From positions 1-19,203 of the forward strand of contig JAHIEM010000083.1 in assembly GCA_018901625.1 (NCBI GenBank): a stretch of DNA of 19,203 nt. Reading direction: 5' to 3'. This document shows, piece after piece, positions 8,011-16,100 of this stretch (position 1 is the first letter of the stretch; the number at the start of each line of letters is the position of its first letter). A program made the translations under genes and the position numbers. The notes below the pieces were generated by a model that worked only from the letters and a program-made list of their open reading frames with translations, was not told the origin of the DNA and ran no database searches. This DNA comes from Nanobdellota archaeon (GTDB lineage: Archaea; Nanobdellota; Nanobdellia; Pacearchaeales; GW2011-AR1).

Positions 8011-8028
8011 TATATCCTAAAGGATATA
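8011..8028. terminator. Hairpin downstream of the Leu-dehydrogenase-like gene
   Basis: A 7-bp inverted repeat tatatcc/ggatata with a taaa loop, about 55 nt beyond the stop of the minus-strand dehydrogenase gene. It shares the 14-nt aaaggatatacttt (8019-8032), in inverted orientation, with the hairpin after the TrmB gene at 9950-9963. It may be a terminator or a 3'-end processing signal; a protein-binding site is also possible. Confidence 0.5.
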
Positions 8029-8082
8029 CTTTGTAATAGAAATTTCACATTAATTTTAGGACTAAATTTAATAGCATCTGGT

Positions 8083-9096
8083 TTAATTCAACTTTTCTAA
8101 TGCCATATTTTTAGCAATAGAATAAGTTCCGACCTTCTTTTCTTTAGATAACTTATATATCTCTTCAAGATTTCTTTGTATGATTGGCAAACTTAAAATG
8201 GCTTCTTGTAGTGAACCCTTTTCAAGTTCCTGAATGCCTTGCATTACTCCTCCTACATTGATTACATAATCGGGTGCAATAAAAATTCCTCTTTCATAAA
8301 GCAGTTTATCATCATTAATCTCATCTTCTAATTGACAATTTGCTCCTCCCGCTATTATCTTACATTTAAGTTTTGGAATTGTTTCTTTATTAATTACATA
8401 AGCAGGACCACAGGGACATAAAACATCAACATCCAAAAAAAGAATCTCTTCTGGAAAAACTATTTTCGCATTTTTTTCAAATTCTGCTAACTTTTCTCCA
8501 TCAATATCTGCTAAATACACTTTCCCTCCCTTTTTTATGAGTTCATTTACTAAAATATTACCAACACTACCCAACCCCTGAACAGCAAAACTCTTTCCTT
8601 TAATTTCTTCTGAACCATAAACTTGCTTTAAAGAGGTTTTTATCCCGAGCAATATGCCTAGTGCTGTTGTAACCCCACTTTGCCCAAATTCTGAATCTTT
8701 AATAGCAAAAATATATTTTGTTGTTTCTCTTATTGTTTTTGCATCATCTGGTTCAAAACCAAAATCTATTGCTGATATGAATCGACCTTTTTCTTCTTCG
8801 ATAATATTCCCGATATCGTGTAAGAACTCCTTTGTTTTTCCACTGCTTGGCTCAAAAACAACAGCTTTGCAACTACCATAATGAGAATTAATTAAAGCAA
8901 GTTTATATGTCATGGCTTCGCTTAATCTTAATGCATCTGTTACGGCTTTTTCTCCGGCATTTAACGGTAGAAGTCTAACTCCTCCAAAACAAATGCCATT
9001 CCCATAAGTATGATAAGCAAGTATCATTCTCGCTTGACCTTTCTGCTTGAAAATTATTTCTTTGTGTTCAGTTTGAATTAGGTTATGTAAATTCAT
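8083..9096 (-). CDS. Leucine-dehydrogenase-like amino acid dehydrogenase (Glu/Leu/Phe/Val family)
   Basis: This predicted enzyme reversibly deaminates a branched-chain or aromatic amino acid to the 2-oxo acid with NAD. At 337 residues it is slightly shorter than leucine dehydrogenase (about 365). The catalytic N-terminal domain has MTYK (K65) and GSCK (K77), matching the lysine pair 12 residues apart in leucine dehydrogenase, although the usual GGGK is changed. D111 in AIDFG fits the catalytic aspartate. The Rossmann motif GLGSVG is at 174-179, with acidic residues D197/D199 after the second strand, favouring NAD over NADP. A Shine-Dalgarno (aggtgag) precedes the ATG. The gene is divergent from a TrmB-type regulator, which probably controls it. 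Codon choice looks more A/T-rich than in the polymerase genes, which may indicate transfer. Substrate specificity cannot be read from sequence. Confidence 0.85.
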   Translation of the reverse strand: MNLHNLIQTEHKEIIFKQKGQARMILAYHTYGNGICFGGVRLLPLNAGEKAVTDALRLSEAMTYKLALINSHYGSCKAVVFEPSSGKTKEFLHDIGNIIEEEKGRFISAIDFGFEPDDAKTIRETTKYIFAIKDSEFGQSGVTTALGILLGIKTSLKQVYGSEEIKGKSFAVQGLGSVGNILVNELIKKGGKVYLADIDGEKLAEFEKNAKIVFPEEILFLDVDVLCPCGPAYVINKETIPKLKCKIIAGGANCQLEDEINDDKLLYERGIFIAPDYVINVGGVMQGIQELEKGSLQEAILSLPIIQRNLEEIYKLSKEKKVGTYSIAKNMALEKLN

Positions 9097-9123
9097 TTGT
9101 ACTCACCTATCATTTGATTGTTG

Positions 9124-9153
9124 AAAAGTCTTTTTTAATATTTGTAGTCTTTT
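9124..9153. promoter_or_regulatory. Candidate operator in the dehydrogenase-trmB intergenic region
   Basis: The octamer agtctttt occurs at 9127-9134 and 9146-9153, spaced 19 bp, close to two helical turns. The first copy lies within an 11-bp palindrome (aaaagtctttt, 9124-9134). It sits between the two divergent gene starts and could bind the TrmB-type regulator. This is inferred from position and symmetry. Confidence 0.35.
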
Positions 9154-9171
9154 ATTAGACATCAATAATTA

Positions 9172-9181
9172 ACTTTATATA
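9172..9181. promoter_or_regulatory. Shared TATA element of the divergent pair
   Basis: The sequence ctttatatag reads as a good TATA box on both strands. For the plus strand, a start about 27 nt downstream falls on the ATG at 9204, giving a leaderless trmB transcript. For the minus strand it would give a leader of roughly 50 nt that includes the Shine-Dalgarno of the dehydrogenase gene. Confidence 0.5.
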
Positions 9182-9194
9182 GTTTGAATGTTTT

Positions 9195-9911
9195 ATGAAT
9201 TACATGGACAAAAGAATACTTGAAAAGGCAGGATTATCAAAAGGAGAAATTGAAGTATATTTGATTTTATTAAAATTAGGCTTATCTTTAGTTAGCAAGA
9301 TCGCCCAAGAAACAGGATTACATAGAACAAATATTTATGATACTTTAGAAAAACTGAGAGAAAAAGGTTTGGTTTCTTATGTAATCAGGGAAAATAGAAA
9401 GTATTATTCCTCGACAAATCCAGATAAATTACTTGATTACATAAAAGAAAGAGAAACTGAAATAGAATCAATTTTACCAGAATTGAAAGGATATATGAGC
9501 ATTCCAAGAAGTGAGTCCATTGTTGAGGTGTACAAAGGAAAAGAAGGATTAAAGTCTGTCCTAAAAGATATTATCAAGGAAGGTAAGGATTACGTTGTTC
9601 TTGAAGAAGAAGGATATATCCAAAAAGTTCTTCCATATTTTTATCCTCAATTTAATGTACAACTAAATAAGTCTAAAATTAAAGTCAGAGTTTTAACCAA
9701 AGACGTGAAAAATATTGCAAAAAGAAGCCTGATGCAAATTAGATCCCTTCCAAAATTTTTATCATTTCCCTCTGCAACGGCGATTTATGGAAATAAAGTA
9801 GCTATTTTTGTTTGGGATGAACCATATCATGCAATTTTGATAAAAAGCAAACAGGTAGCAGATAGTTATAGAAGCTTCTTTGATACGTTGTGGAAACAAG
9901 CGTATTCGTAG
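9195..9911 (+). CDS. TrmB-family transcriptional regulator
   Basis: An archaeal TrmB-like regulator, 238 residues. Residues about 10-75 form a winged helix-turn-helix with the recognition region IAQETGLHRTNIYDTLEKL. A short helical linker (about 85-105) follows, then a C-terminal sensor-like domain opening with EVYKGKEGLKSVLKDIIKEG, typical of TrmB proteins. The ligand is unknown; divergence from an amino acid dehydrogenase suggests an amino acid or oxo acid rather than a sugar, which is inference. Two starts are possible: the ATG at 9195 and the ATG at 9204 (MDKRILEK). The TATA element at 9172-9181 is the right distance for a leaderless message starting at 9204, so the shorter 235-residue form may be the real one. 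It is followed by two hairpins. Confidence 0.88.
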   Translation: MNYMDKRILEKAGLSKGEIEVYLILLKLGLSLVSKIAQETGLHRTNIYDTLEKLREKGLVSYVIRENRKYYSSTNPDKLLDYIKERETEIESILPELKGYMSIPRSESIVEVYKGKEGLKSVLKDIIKEGKDYVVLEEEGYIQKVLPYFYPQFNVQLNKSKIKVRVLTKDVKNIAKRSLMQIRSLPKFLSFPSATAIYGNKVAIFVWDEPYHAILIKSKQVADSYRSFFDTLWKQAYS

Positions 9912-9914
9912 ATT

Positions 9915-9937
9915 CTTAAGATAGAACTTATCTCAAG
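9915..9937 (+). terminator. Hairpin just after the TrmB-family gene
   Basis: The arms cttaagata (9915-9923) and tatctcaag (9929-9937) pair with one mismatch around a 5-nt loop, starting 4 nt after the TAG stop. It may act with the second hairpin 13 nt further on. Confidence 0.4.
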
Positions 9938-9950
9938 AGCTGAATTTAGA

Positions 9951-9974
9951 AAGTATATCCTTTTTGATATACTT
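9951..9974. terminator. Second hairpin after the TrmB-family gene, related to the one at 8011
   Basis: A perfect 9-bp inverted repeat aagtatatc/gatatactt around cttttt. The 14-nt aaagtatatccttt at 9950-9963 is the exact complement of 8019-8032 at the far side of the dehydrogenase gene, so the two genes are enclosed by matching hairpins at their 3' ends. The stretch on to 10076 holds nothing else that I recognise. Confidence 0.5.
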
Positions 9975-10076
9975 GGTGTAAATAATTAGCCCATTATTCA
10001 TTCAGATAATAATTGTTTCAGATTGTAGTTTATAAGAAGTTGTCAATTCCTGCCTGATTTTGGCACAGAACTCTTT

Positions 10077-10406
10077 TTACTTCATATGTTTCTTCAGCTT
10101 CTCTTCAATCACATCAGCCTGCTGCCCGCCAATAATTCTCTCAACTTCCTTGCCCTCTTTGAATATAATCATTGTAGGAATAGACATAACTTTAAACTTT
10201 CCAGACAACCCAGAATTCTCATCAACATTTACCTTGGCAAATTTCACATTTTTCATCCTTTCAGCCAGCTCTTCAATAACAGGACCCATCATAATGCATG
10301 GAGTGCACCATTCAGCGAAGAAATCTATAAGAACTAATTTATTAGAAATAATTTCTGAAAATTCTTTCTCACTAATTTCCTCAACACCATTATTATTTCC
10401 TGACAT
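10077..10406 (-). CDS. trxA: Thioredoxin
   Basis: A small disulfide reductase of the cytoplasm, 109 residues, the usual thioredoxin length. The active site is W33-C34-T35-P36-C37 in AEWCTPCIMMGP, where most thioredoxins have WCGPC; threonine at this position is a known variation within the fold. The cis-proline motif SIPTMIIFKEGKEV and the following GG are in the expected place. There is no signal peptide. A Shine-Dalgarno (ggagag) lies about 10 nt before the ATG. It is transcribed on its own, divergently from the thymidylate synthase homologue. A plausible partner is the class II ribonucleotide reductase encoded nearby, which needs an external thiol donor, but the sequence does not prove this. 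Confidence 0.93.
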   Translation of the reverse strand: MSGNNNGVEEISEKEFSEIISNKLVLIDFFAEWCTPCIMMGPVIEELAERMKNVKFAKVNVDENSGLSGKFKVMSIPTMIIFKEGKEVERIIGGQQADVIEEKLKKHMK

Positions 10407-10449
10407 TTTCCAATCTCTCCAATAAGCATGAAACTAGATAATTATGTGA

Positions 10450-10459
10450 TTTATAAACT
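10450..10459 (-). promoter_or_regulatory. TATA box of the thioredoxin gene
   Basis: On the minus strand this reads agtttataaa. A start about 27 nt downstream (about 10427) gives a leader of about 20 nt that contains the Shine-Dalgarno at 10415-10420. The spacing is self-consistent. Confidence 0.5.
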
Positions 10460-10611
10460 TTTTCAATAACCATCTTGAAACTGAAGAAAACCAATTGCTA
10501 AAATATCTTATAAAAAATTAATTCTTCGCATAAATGATTAATAGGACAAACAATCAAATTGGGGTTTCAGTAGTTAATAGACTAACAAAACTATATTTTT
10601 CAGAATAATCT

Positions 10612-10620
10612 TATTTATAA
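10612..10620 (+). promoter_or_regulatory. TATA box of the thymidylate synthase homologue
   Basis: The sequence tatttataa lies about 38 nt before the ATG at 10654. A start near 10643 would leave a very short leader overlapping the weak Shine-Dalgarno gaaggt (10641-10646). Nothing else is recognisable in the rest of the 247-nt gap between trxA and this gene. Confidence 0.45.
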
Positions 10621-10653
10621 ATCAAAGAAAGATAAAATTAGAAGGTAAAAAAG

Positions 10654-11913
10654 ATGGTAAACGAAGATATTGAGCTTAAGTATCTCAGTAAGATAGGAGT
10701 CAGCGACGACAAGCTTCTTGATGCAGTAACAGATGAAGCAAAACGCCATTGTTTTAATCTCAGAGAAAGAGGGGAACTATTTTTTCAACAAGCAGCACAG
10801 GGAAGCCGCCCAGTCATAACTATTCCCGGAGAGACCCTCTCTCACTGCTGGGAAAAAGCATGCATTTCAGTTCTTGCTCTCGGCTCAACTGTTCCAACCT
10901 ACTATGATCATCTAGACAAACAAGGGAAATCAATTCATGTAGGAAGCAGGGAAGCAAAAGTAATAATGCAGATTCAACATCCATTTGACCCGAGAGTTCA
11001 TAAAGACTTTCCAGGAGGAATTGACAATCTTGTTGATTATGCTGGCGAGGTCATAGATGGAAATGGTGATCACGAAATGATGCCCTTTGAAGATTTAGTT
11101 GTAGCACTAAGAACCAGAGATCCAGAAACATTAGAAGCCCTAAAGAAAAAATGGGAAGGAAAATGGAAGTACACCTATCACGAGAGACTAACAGCCTATC
11201 CCACTGTTCTGCCCACTGGAGAAGTTGTCAGAGTAAACCAGTTTGAGCAAATGCAGGAGAAATTAAAAAGAGAGCCATTAAGCAAAAGTGTGCAGGCAGC
11301 CACATGGGTCCCTTTGCTGGACCATAATGAAGGGATTAGATACAGAGACAATCAGGGTGTAGAAAGATTATTCAAATTCAATGATTATGATTCTCCCTGC
11401 TTTCAGAGATTTTGGTACAGGCTCACTCCATGCAATGGACAGAGAGGGGGGGGTTATAGGGCAGATGTTGACACTGACTGGCGTTCTCGCGATTTATACA
11501 AGGCAGTTCTTATGAATGATTTTGCATTTATGATGTGGCACTTAATTCTCAATAAAAAAGTAGAACAAAACTTAAATGCACCAGTCTATGAGGGGTATCA
11601 TAATGACCACTCAAACTCTCTGCATTGGTATGGATATTACATAGACCCGCAACATCCAGACCAGAGAAATGAGGCAAAGAAGAATCTGAATGACATTTTA
11701 AGAATGATTCATGAGCCAACTGAAACAAGGCTCTGGGCACCGAATCCATCACTGCCAAAAAGTGAAGACCAATATTATTTTGCAGTAATGGACACTGCAC
11801 TTGAGACAATGGAAACCTGCAGAAATCAAATGAGAAGTATTGGCAAAGACCCAATGAAACTGGATTACCTTAGCAGGGAAAATCCACTATTCCCTATAGA
11901 ACAAGCAGAATAA
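10654..11913 (+). CDS. Thymidylate synthase family protein, long form
   Basis: This predicted enzyme methylates dUMP to dTMP with methylene-tetrahydrofolate. It is 419 residues, against about 260 for ThyA and 220 for methanogen forms; roughly the first 100 residues are additional. The catalytic cysteine fits C249 in DYDSPCFQR. W276-R277-S278-R279-D280 matches the RSxD substrate motif. N288 and H324-x-Y326 (SLHWYGYY) match the other dUMP-binding residues. The arginine pair that grips the phosphate from the partner subunit (SRR in ThyA) appears as S210-K211-S212, so phosphate binding may differ. A glycine-rich insertion (GQRGGGYR) precedes the WRSRD motif. The gene is convergent with the next gene, with a 6-nt gap. 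A deoxynucleotide hydroxymethylase of the same fold is an alternative. Confidence 0.85.
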   Translation: MVNEDIELKYLSKIGVSDDKLLDAVTDEAKRHCFNLRERGELFFQQAAQGSRPVITIPGETLSHCWEKACISVLALGSTVPTYYDHLDKQGKSIHVGSREAKVIMQIQHPFDPRVHKDFPGGIDNLVDYAGEVIDGNGDHEMMPFEDLVVALRTRDPETLEALKKKWEGKWKYTYHERLTAYPTVLPTGEVVRVNQFEQMQEKLKREPLSKSVQAATWVPLLDHNEGIRYRDNQGVERLFKFNDYDSPCFQRFWYRLTPCNGQRGGGYRADVDTDWRSRDLYKAVLMNDFAFMMWHLILNKKVEQNLNAPVYEGYHNDHSNSLHWYGYYIDPQHPDQRNEAKKNLNDILRMIHEPTETRLWAPNPSLPKSEDQYYFAVMDTALETMETCRNQMRSIGKDPMKLDYLSRENPLFPIEQAE

Positions 11914-11919
11914 TTCTGA

Positions 11920-12423
11920 TTACTTCCAAGCATTAATAATATACAATCCATATCTCTCATCTTCTCTAGCTTGCATGCAGTCCATTAACCCAGACCTATT
12001 CCCATCCATTCCTAAGCTTACAATTAAATTATCTCGAGAATTTGGAGTTTGCAAACTAACTTTATCAGTTCTTTGATTATAGCTGCCCCACAAAGCAAAA
12101 GAAGCAGCAGGTTCTCTTTTAATTCCTGTTAATTTTCTTCCATCATATGCAACAATTGCATCAACATCTCCCTTAACAGCATCTAAAATATCTTCAGCTT
12201 CTCCATGAATCAAGAATGGATTTATATGATTAACTGAAACAGCACCTGTTCTTTTAGCAATATTATGAAGATTAATTTTAGAAAATCCATCTCTTCCAAT
12301 TCGCAGCATTTCAGCAATCTCTTCTTGAGAAGGTTCCATAAAACCGCGAAATTTCAAAATAGACTGCCAACAAGCTGCAAGTTCCCATACAGGTTTCTGT
12401 GCTCTAAAAAAGTTATACCTCAT
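11920..12423 (-). CDS. Unknown protein resembling a degenerate C39-type cysteine peptidase
   Basis: A 167-residue protein with no firm family match. The segment from residue 13 to 65 (C18 in ELAACWQSILKFRG, then SQEEIAEML and a TGA-V turn) follows the pattern of C39-like papain-fold domains, where C18 would be the nucleophile. The segment 105-130 (AASFALWGSYNQ...VSLQTPNS) resembles the family's HxxVVxGYD...VxDP, but serine (S108) stands where the catalytic histidine should be and threonine (T126) where the aspartate should be. If the alignment is right, it is a non-catalytic relative. It has no signal or membrane segment. It has its own TATA box and an 18-nt palindrome between TATA and start, so it may be separately regulated. 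Its place beside dUTPase and thymidylate synthase genes gives no clear role. Confidence 0.7.
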   Translation of the reverse strand: MRYNFFRAQKPVWELAACWQSILKFRGFMEPSQEEIAEMLRIGRDGFSKINLHNIAKRTGAVSVNHINPFLIHGEAEDILDAVKGDVDAIVAYDGRKLTGIKREPAASFALWGSYNQRTDKVSLQTPNSRDNLIVSLGMDGNRSGLMDCMQAREDERYGLYIINAWK

Positions 12424-12443
12424 TTTTTAATTATTGTGTTTTG

Positions 12444-12461
12444 GTTCTTTTCTAAAAGAAC
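12444..12461. promoter_or_regulatory. 18-nt palindrome between TATA box and start of the C39-like gene
   Basis: Perfect 8-bp arms gttctttt and aaaagaac are separated by 2 nt. On the minus strand it lies just downstream of the TATA box and ends at the predicted transcript start, a classic place for an archaeal repressor operator. It also lies 38 nt after the dUTPase stop and could instead be a hairpin ending that message. Confidence 0.45.
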
Positions 12462-12465
12462 AAGT

Positions 12466-12476
12466 GTATTTAAACA
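12466..12476 (-). promoter_or_regulatory. TATA box of the C39-like gene
   Basis: On the minus strand it reads gtttaaataca, centred about 27 nt before the predicted start near 12444, leaving a leader of about 20 nt before the ATG at 12423. Confidence 0.45.
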
Positions 12477-12498
12477 AAATTACACTGGAAAATATATT

Positions 12499-13068
12499 TT
12501 AGTTCTGCTTCTCTCTTGTCTCAGTTGCAACTCTCCCATTATTCCACTGCCCGCAATAAGCTCTTGACAAATCTCCTAAAACCTGCTTGAAAACAATATT
12601 TGCAAACCTCGCTCCTAATTCTAGTCTAAAAGGACAGCACGACAAATTAGCAAGAGCAAAAGTCAGCTCTCCAGAATATCCAGGGTCAGTCTTAGTGGCT
12701 CTAAAATAAACCCCACACCTCTGCAAAGTGCTTCTAGGATAAGCGTCAATCATCATCAGACTATTTGTCCCGTCAATATCAATTTTCTCACCAGGCAGAT
12801 TTACTTTTTCAATAGTTTTAACCAAAATATACTCTCCTGGTTTTAGCACAATTTCTTTATCACCATTCTTCAAATCAGCAATCTTCTCAATCTCCGGGCT
12901 TTTTCTATCAACAACTCCTAAATACCCCTCTCCACTTATCTTAAAAATCTCACCAGCTCTCAAGTCAAAACCAACCCCTTCAGGATTATTCATCTCGCGC
13001 TCAGATAAGTTCTCAATTAAATTATGCTTTTCATTCAACTCAAGAATCTTTGCAGCCGAGATTATCAT
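12499..13068 (-). CDS. dUTPase-like protein of the dCTP deaminase/dUTPase family
   Basis: A 189-residue protein of the trimeric dUTPase/Dcd fold. Motif 1 is GVGFDLRAG (31-39), motif 2 is PRSTLQRCGV (111-120), motif 3 is TDPGYSGELTFALAN (127-141), and the C-terminal nucleotide-covering motif is YCGQWNNGRV (171-180). In dCTP deaminases the motif 3 segment ends in I-x-L-E-x, with glutamate as the deamination catalyst; here alanine (A138) occupies that position, while D128 and the Y-x-G-E of dUTPases are present. The likely reaction is therefore dUTP to dUMP plus pyrophosphate, feeding the thymidylate synthase homologue, rather than dCTP deamination. A Shine-Dalgarno (gagga) precedes the ATG, and the gene follows nrdJ by 48 nt, probably in the same transcript. 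Automatic annotation may call it dCTP deaminase. Confidence 0.85.
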   Translation of the reverse strand: MIISAAKILELNEKHNLIENLSEREMNNPEGVGFDLRAGEIFKISGEGYLGVVDRKSPEIEKIADLKNGDKEIVLKPGEYILVKTIEKVNLPGEKIDIDGTNSLMMIDAYPRSTLQRCGVYFRATKTDPGYSGELTFALANLSCCPFRLELGARFANIVFKQVLGDLSRAYCGQWNNGRVATETREKQN

Positions 13069-13116
13069 TTTAACAAATCCTCAGGTTTTTAAAAGGCAGA
13101 AAATTAATAATTTTCT

Positions 13117-16100
13117 TCATCCTCCTCCGCATCCTCCGGTGCTCTTTATGCAATTAGGACACTTCCAACAACTCCCATCCTGAATCATTAATCCTCCGCA
13201 CTTATCACAAGTTCTTCCAGTCATCTTCCCAGCATTCTTCATGTCAAGAGTAAAACCACTCTTCCAAATTCTTGTTTTTCTAATCTTGTCAATTGTCTGC
13301 CTAGTATCTAAACCTTCATCACACCAGAAGTTTGTTCCAGAAATTCTTTTTATAGTATCTTCTAAACTCGGAGCTCCAGGATACATCTTTTCTCCTTCAA
13401 CTTCTGGAATCATATGCAGAGGAGGAACTTGTTGATAAACTCTCAACTCCTGAGGCAATGGTCTAAGTTCAGGTTCAGGAGCTAAGAAAGACAAGTCTCC
13501 TAAATAGTGAGATGATACCCACTGAAATAAGAATCCCTCAATCCCTCTCGCATTTCTTATAAACGGGTGGTCAGTTGGTCCTGAAATCTGCGACTTTCCT
13601 GCCTTCCCAAAAACTTCTAAAGCCTCTACTAATGGAACTCCATATTGTATTTTCTCAGAAAATTCTATTGCAAGCAAATTTAACAACCTGTTTACTTCAC
13701 TGCCTCTCTCTAAAGATTCAACAAAAACTTCTCCCAATCTTCCGTCATAATACTCTCCTGTTTTAATAAATACTGGAATCTGATTTCCACCCTCTCCAAC
13801 AATTTTAACCTTCTGAGTTATACCATACCTCAGCTGAGGTATATGCTCTCTCTTCCCCCTTCCTAGAACTTCAACTAGTCCTGATTTCTTAGTTCTTACA
13901 GGCTGGCTCGCCTTGCTCCCATCTCTATAAATCGCAATAGCTTTAATTCCTAGCTTCCATGCCTGATAGAACATATTTTCTATTTCTTCAACACTAGTTG
14001 ATTCAGGGCAATTAACTGTCTTTGATATTGCTCCAGATAAATGCGGCTGTAATGCTCCCAACATTCTAACATGCCCCATCGGGTGTATTGCCCGAGTTCC
14101 CTTGCCAGTCTGCATAGAACAATCAAACACTGGCAAATGTTCTTCTTTTAATACTTTACATCCCTCAACAGTCCCGTTCTCATCAATGTATTTAACAACC
14201 TCTGCTCTCTGCTTCTCATCATATCCTAGCTTTTCCAGGGCAAGAGGAACAGTCTGATTAACAATTGTCATAGTTCCTCCCCCAGCAAGTGTCTTATATT
14301 TCACTAGAGCCATATCTGGCTCGCACCCAGTAGTATCACAGTCCATCATAAATCCTATTGTTCCTGTAGGGGCAAGCAGAGTTACCTGGGCATTTCTAAA
14401 TCCATGCTTATTTCCCCCCTCAATAACCGCGTCCCACTTTTTCACAGCAGCTTCTTTTAATCCTGAAACTAACCCTTCTAAACTATTTCTCGCAGCAATT
14501 TGTTTTGCTGCTTTTCTATGCATATCAATAACATCTAACATTGGTTTTTTATTCTTCTCAAACTCTTCAAATGCACCTAGTTTCTCAGCAAGTCTAGTTG
14601 ACTGAAGATAAGCTTCTGCAGTCATATTAGAAGAAATCACAGCAGCTAAGTCTCGTGCCTCATCAGAATCATAAGCAATCCCGAGAGACATCATATACGC
14701 CCCTAAATTTGCAAATCCTAATCCCAAAGGCCTGAACTTGTGAGAATTTTCTGTAATCTCCTGGGTAGGATAAGATGCTTGTGAAACTAAAATATCCTGC
14801 CCAGTAATATACAAGTCAACAGCCTTGCAAAAACTTTCCAAATCAAAATTCCCATCAGTCTTCCTGAATCTCATTAAATTAAGAGAAGCAAGATTACATG
14901 CAGAATTATCCAAAAACATATATTCTGAGCAGTTATGGACTGTTATTCCATTTGCAACGAATGTATGCGTAAATGGCTCAGTTAGGTCATAAACCTGCTC
15001 TTCTCCTAAATAAACTAGCGAAGCGATAGCATCAATTGGAAAATCCTGATAAACCTCCACGCTTTCGTTCAGTATTTTTAATTTCTCAAACTTAGGTGAT
15101 TCTGGCATAAACCCTATTAATTTCTCGAACTTAATCCTTCCCTCTCTTGATATCCTTAAGGAGTGAGTCTCTTTAACTTCATACTCTCTCAATCCCCCCT
15201 TACCATCTGGCAGCAAAGCAGAAGTCTTGCCTGCCCTCCTGTTTTGATAAATCTTGCTTTTTATGCCAAATCCTAACAAAAGTATCTGGACATCTTTAAG
15301 TAACTGAATACTTGTAGAATCGAGAGCAACATACTGGGATTTTAATCCGTAATTTGCAACAGTGCCATCAGCAGTAAATAATCCTTGTAGTATCATCGCT
15401 TGCTCGCCGAGACTCAAATTAAATATTCTTTCTGAGATGCATTTTTGGTGTGATTGCAAATTCAAGTCAATCATCTGCGCAATTTTGTTCATAAGAATAC
15501 TGTTTGTGATTACGTACTTAGCAGAAGTTTTTGTAATCTGGACACTTGCAGGCGAGTTTTTATGAGTTACTCTTTCATAATTAGTTGCCACGTATTCTGA
15601 TAATCTCTCTAGTATCTTAATTTCACTTTTATTACTCATTGTGAGGGGTATGCCTCGGGTGTTGCTTATTTTCCCGCTTCCACCATCACCTAAATAGATT
15701 CCCAAGATTTGGAAGAATTCTTTGTCTTCAACTTTTCCAACCTCAGCAACAGCATGAGATGGAATAATTATGTAATCATCCTTTGTTAGTTCAAATGCAT
15801 TTACAAATCCTCGATTTATTGTAAAAACCTTATGGTCGGCAGTTAATTTTATCTCAAATCCAGACTTTGTAGTAAGTTTATATACTGGCTTTATTCCTGT
15901 TCTAAAAGAGCCAGAGATTTTACTCTCTCGAATCGCTCCAGTATTCGTTAAAATGACTGTTTCTGTTCCTAAAATAGAGTCTATTCTTGCCCACCTTCCA
16001 TCTTTCAACAGGACTCTTGTCTCTCCTGTAACACACGGGTTGCTCGCCCAGATTTCTCCAGAATTCTTGCAGGTATTCCATCTGTTAATAATATCATGAT

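Noticed and set aside
10060..10425. A 121-codon plus-strand open frame
   Set aside because: It is antisense to the whole thioredoxin gene and has no recognisable features.
10407..10653. C/D box small RNA in the trxA-thymidylate synthase gap
   Set aside because: No paired C box (RTGATGA) and D box (CTGA) at suitable spacing could be found.
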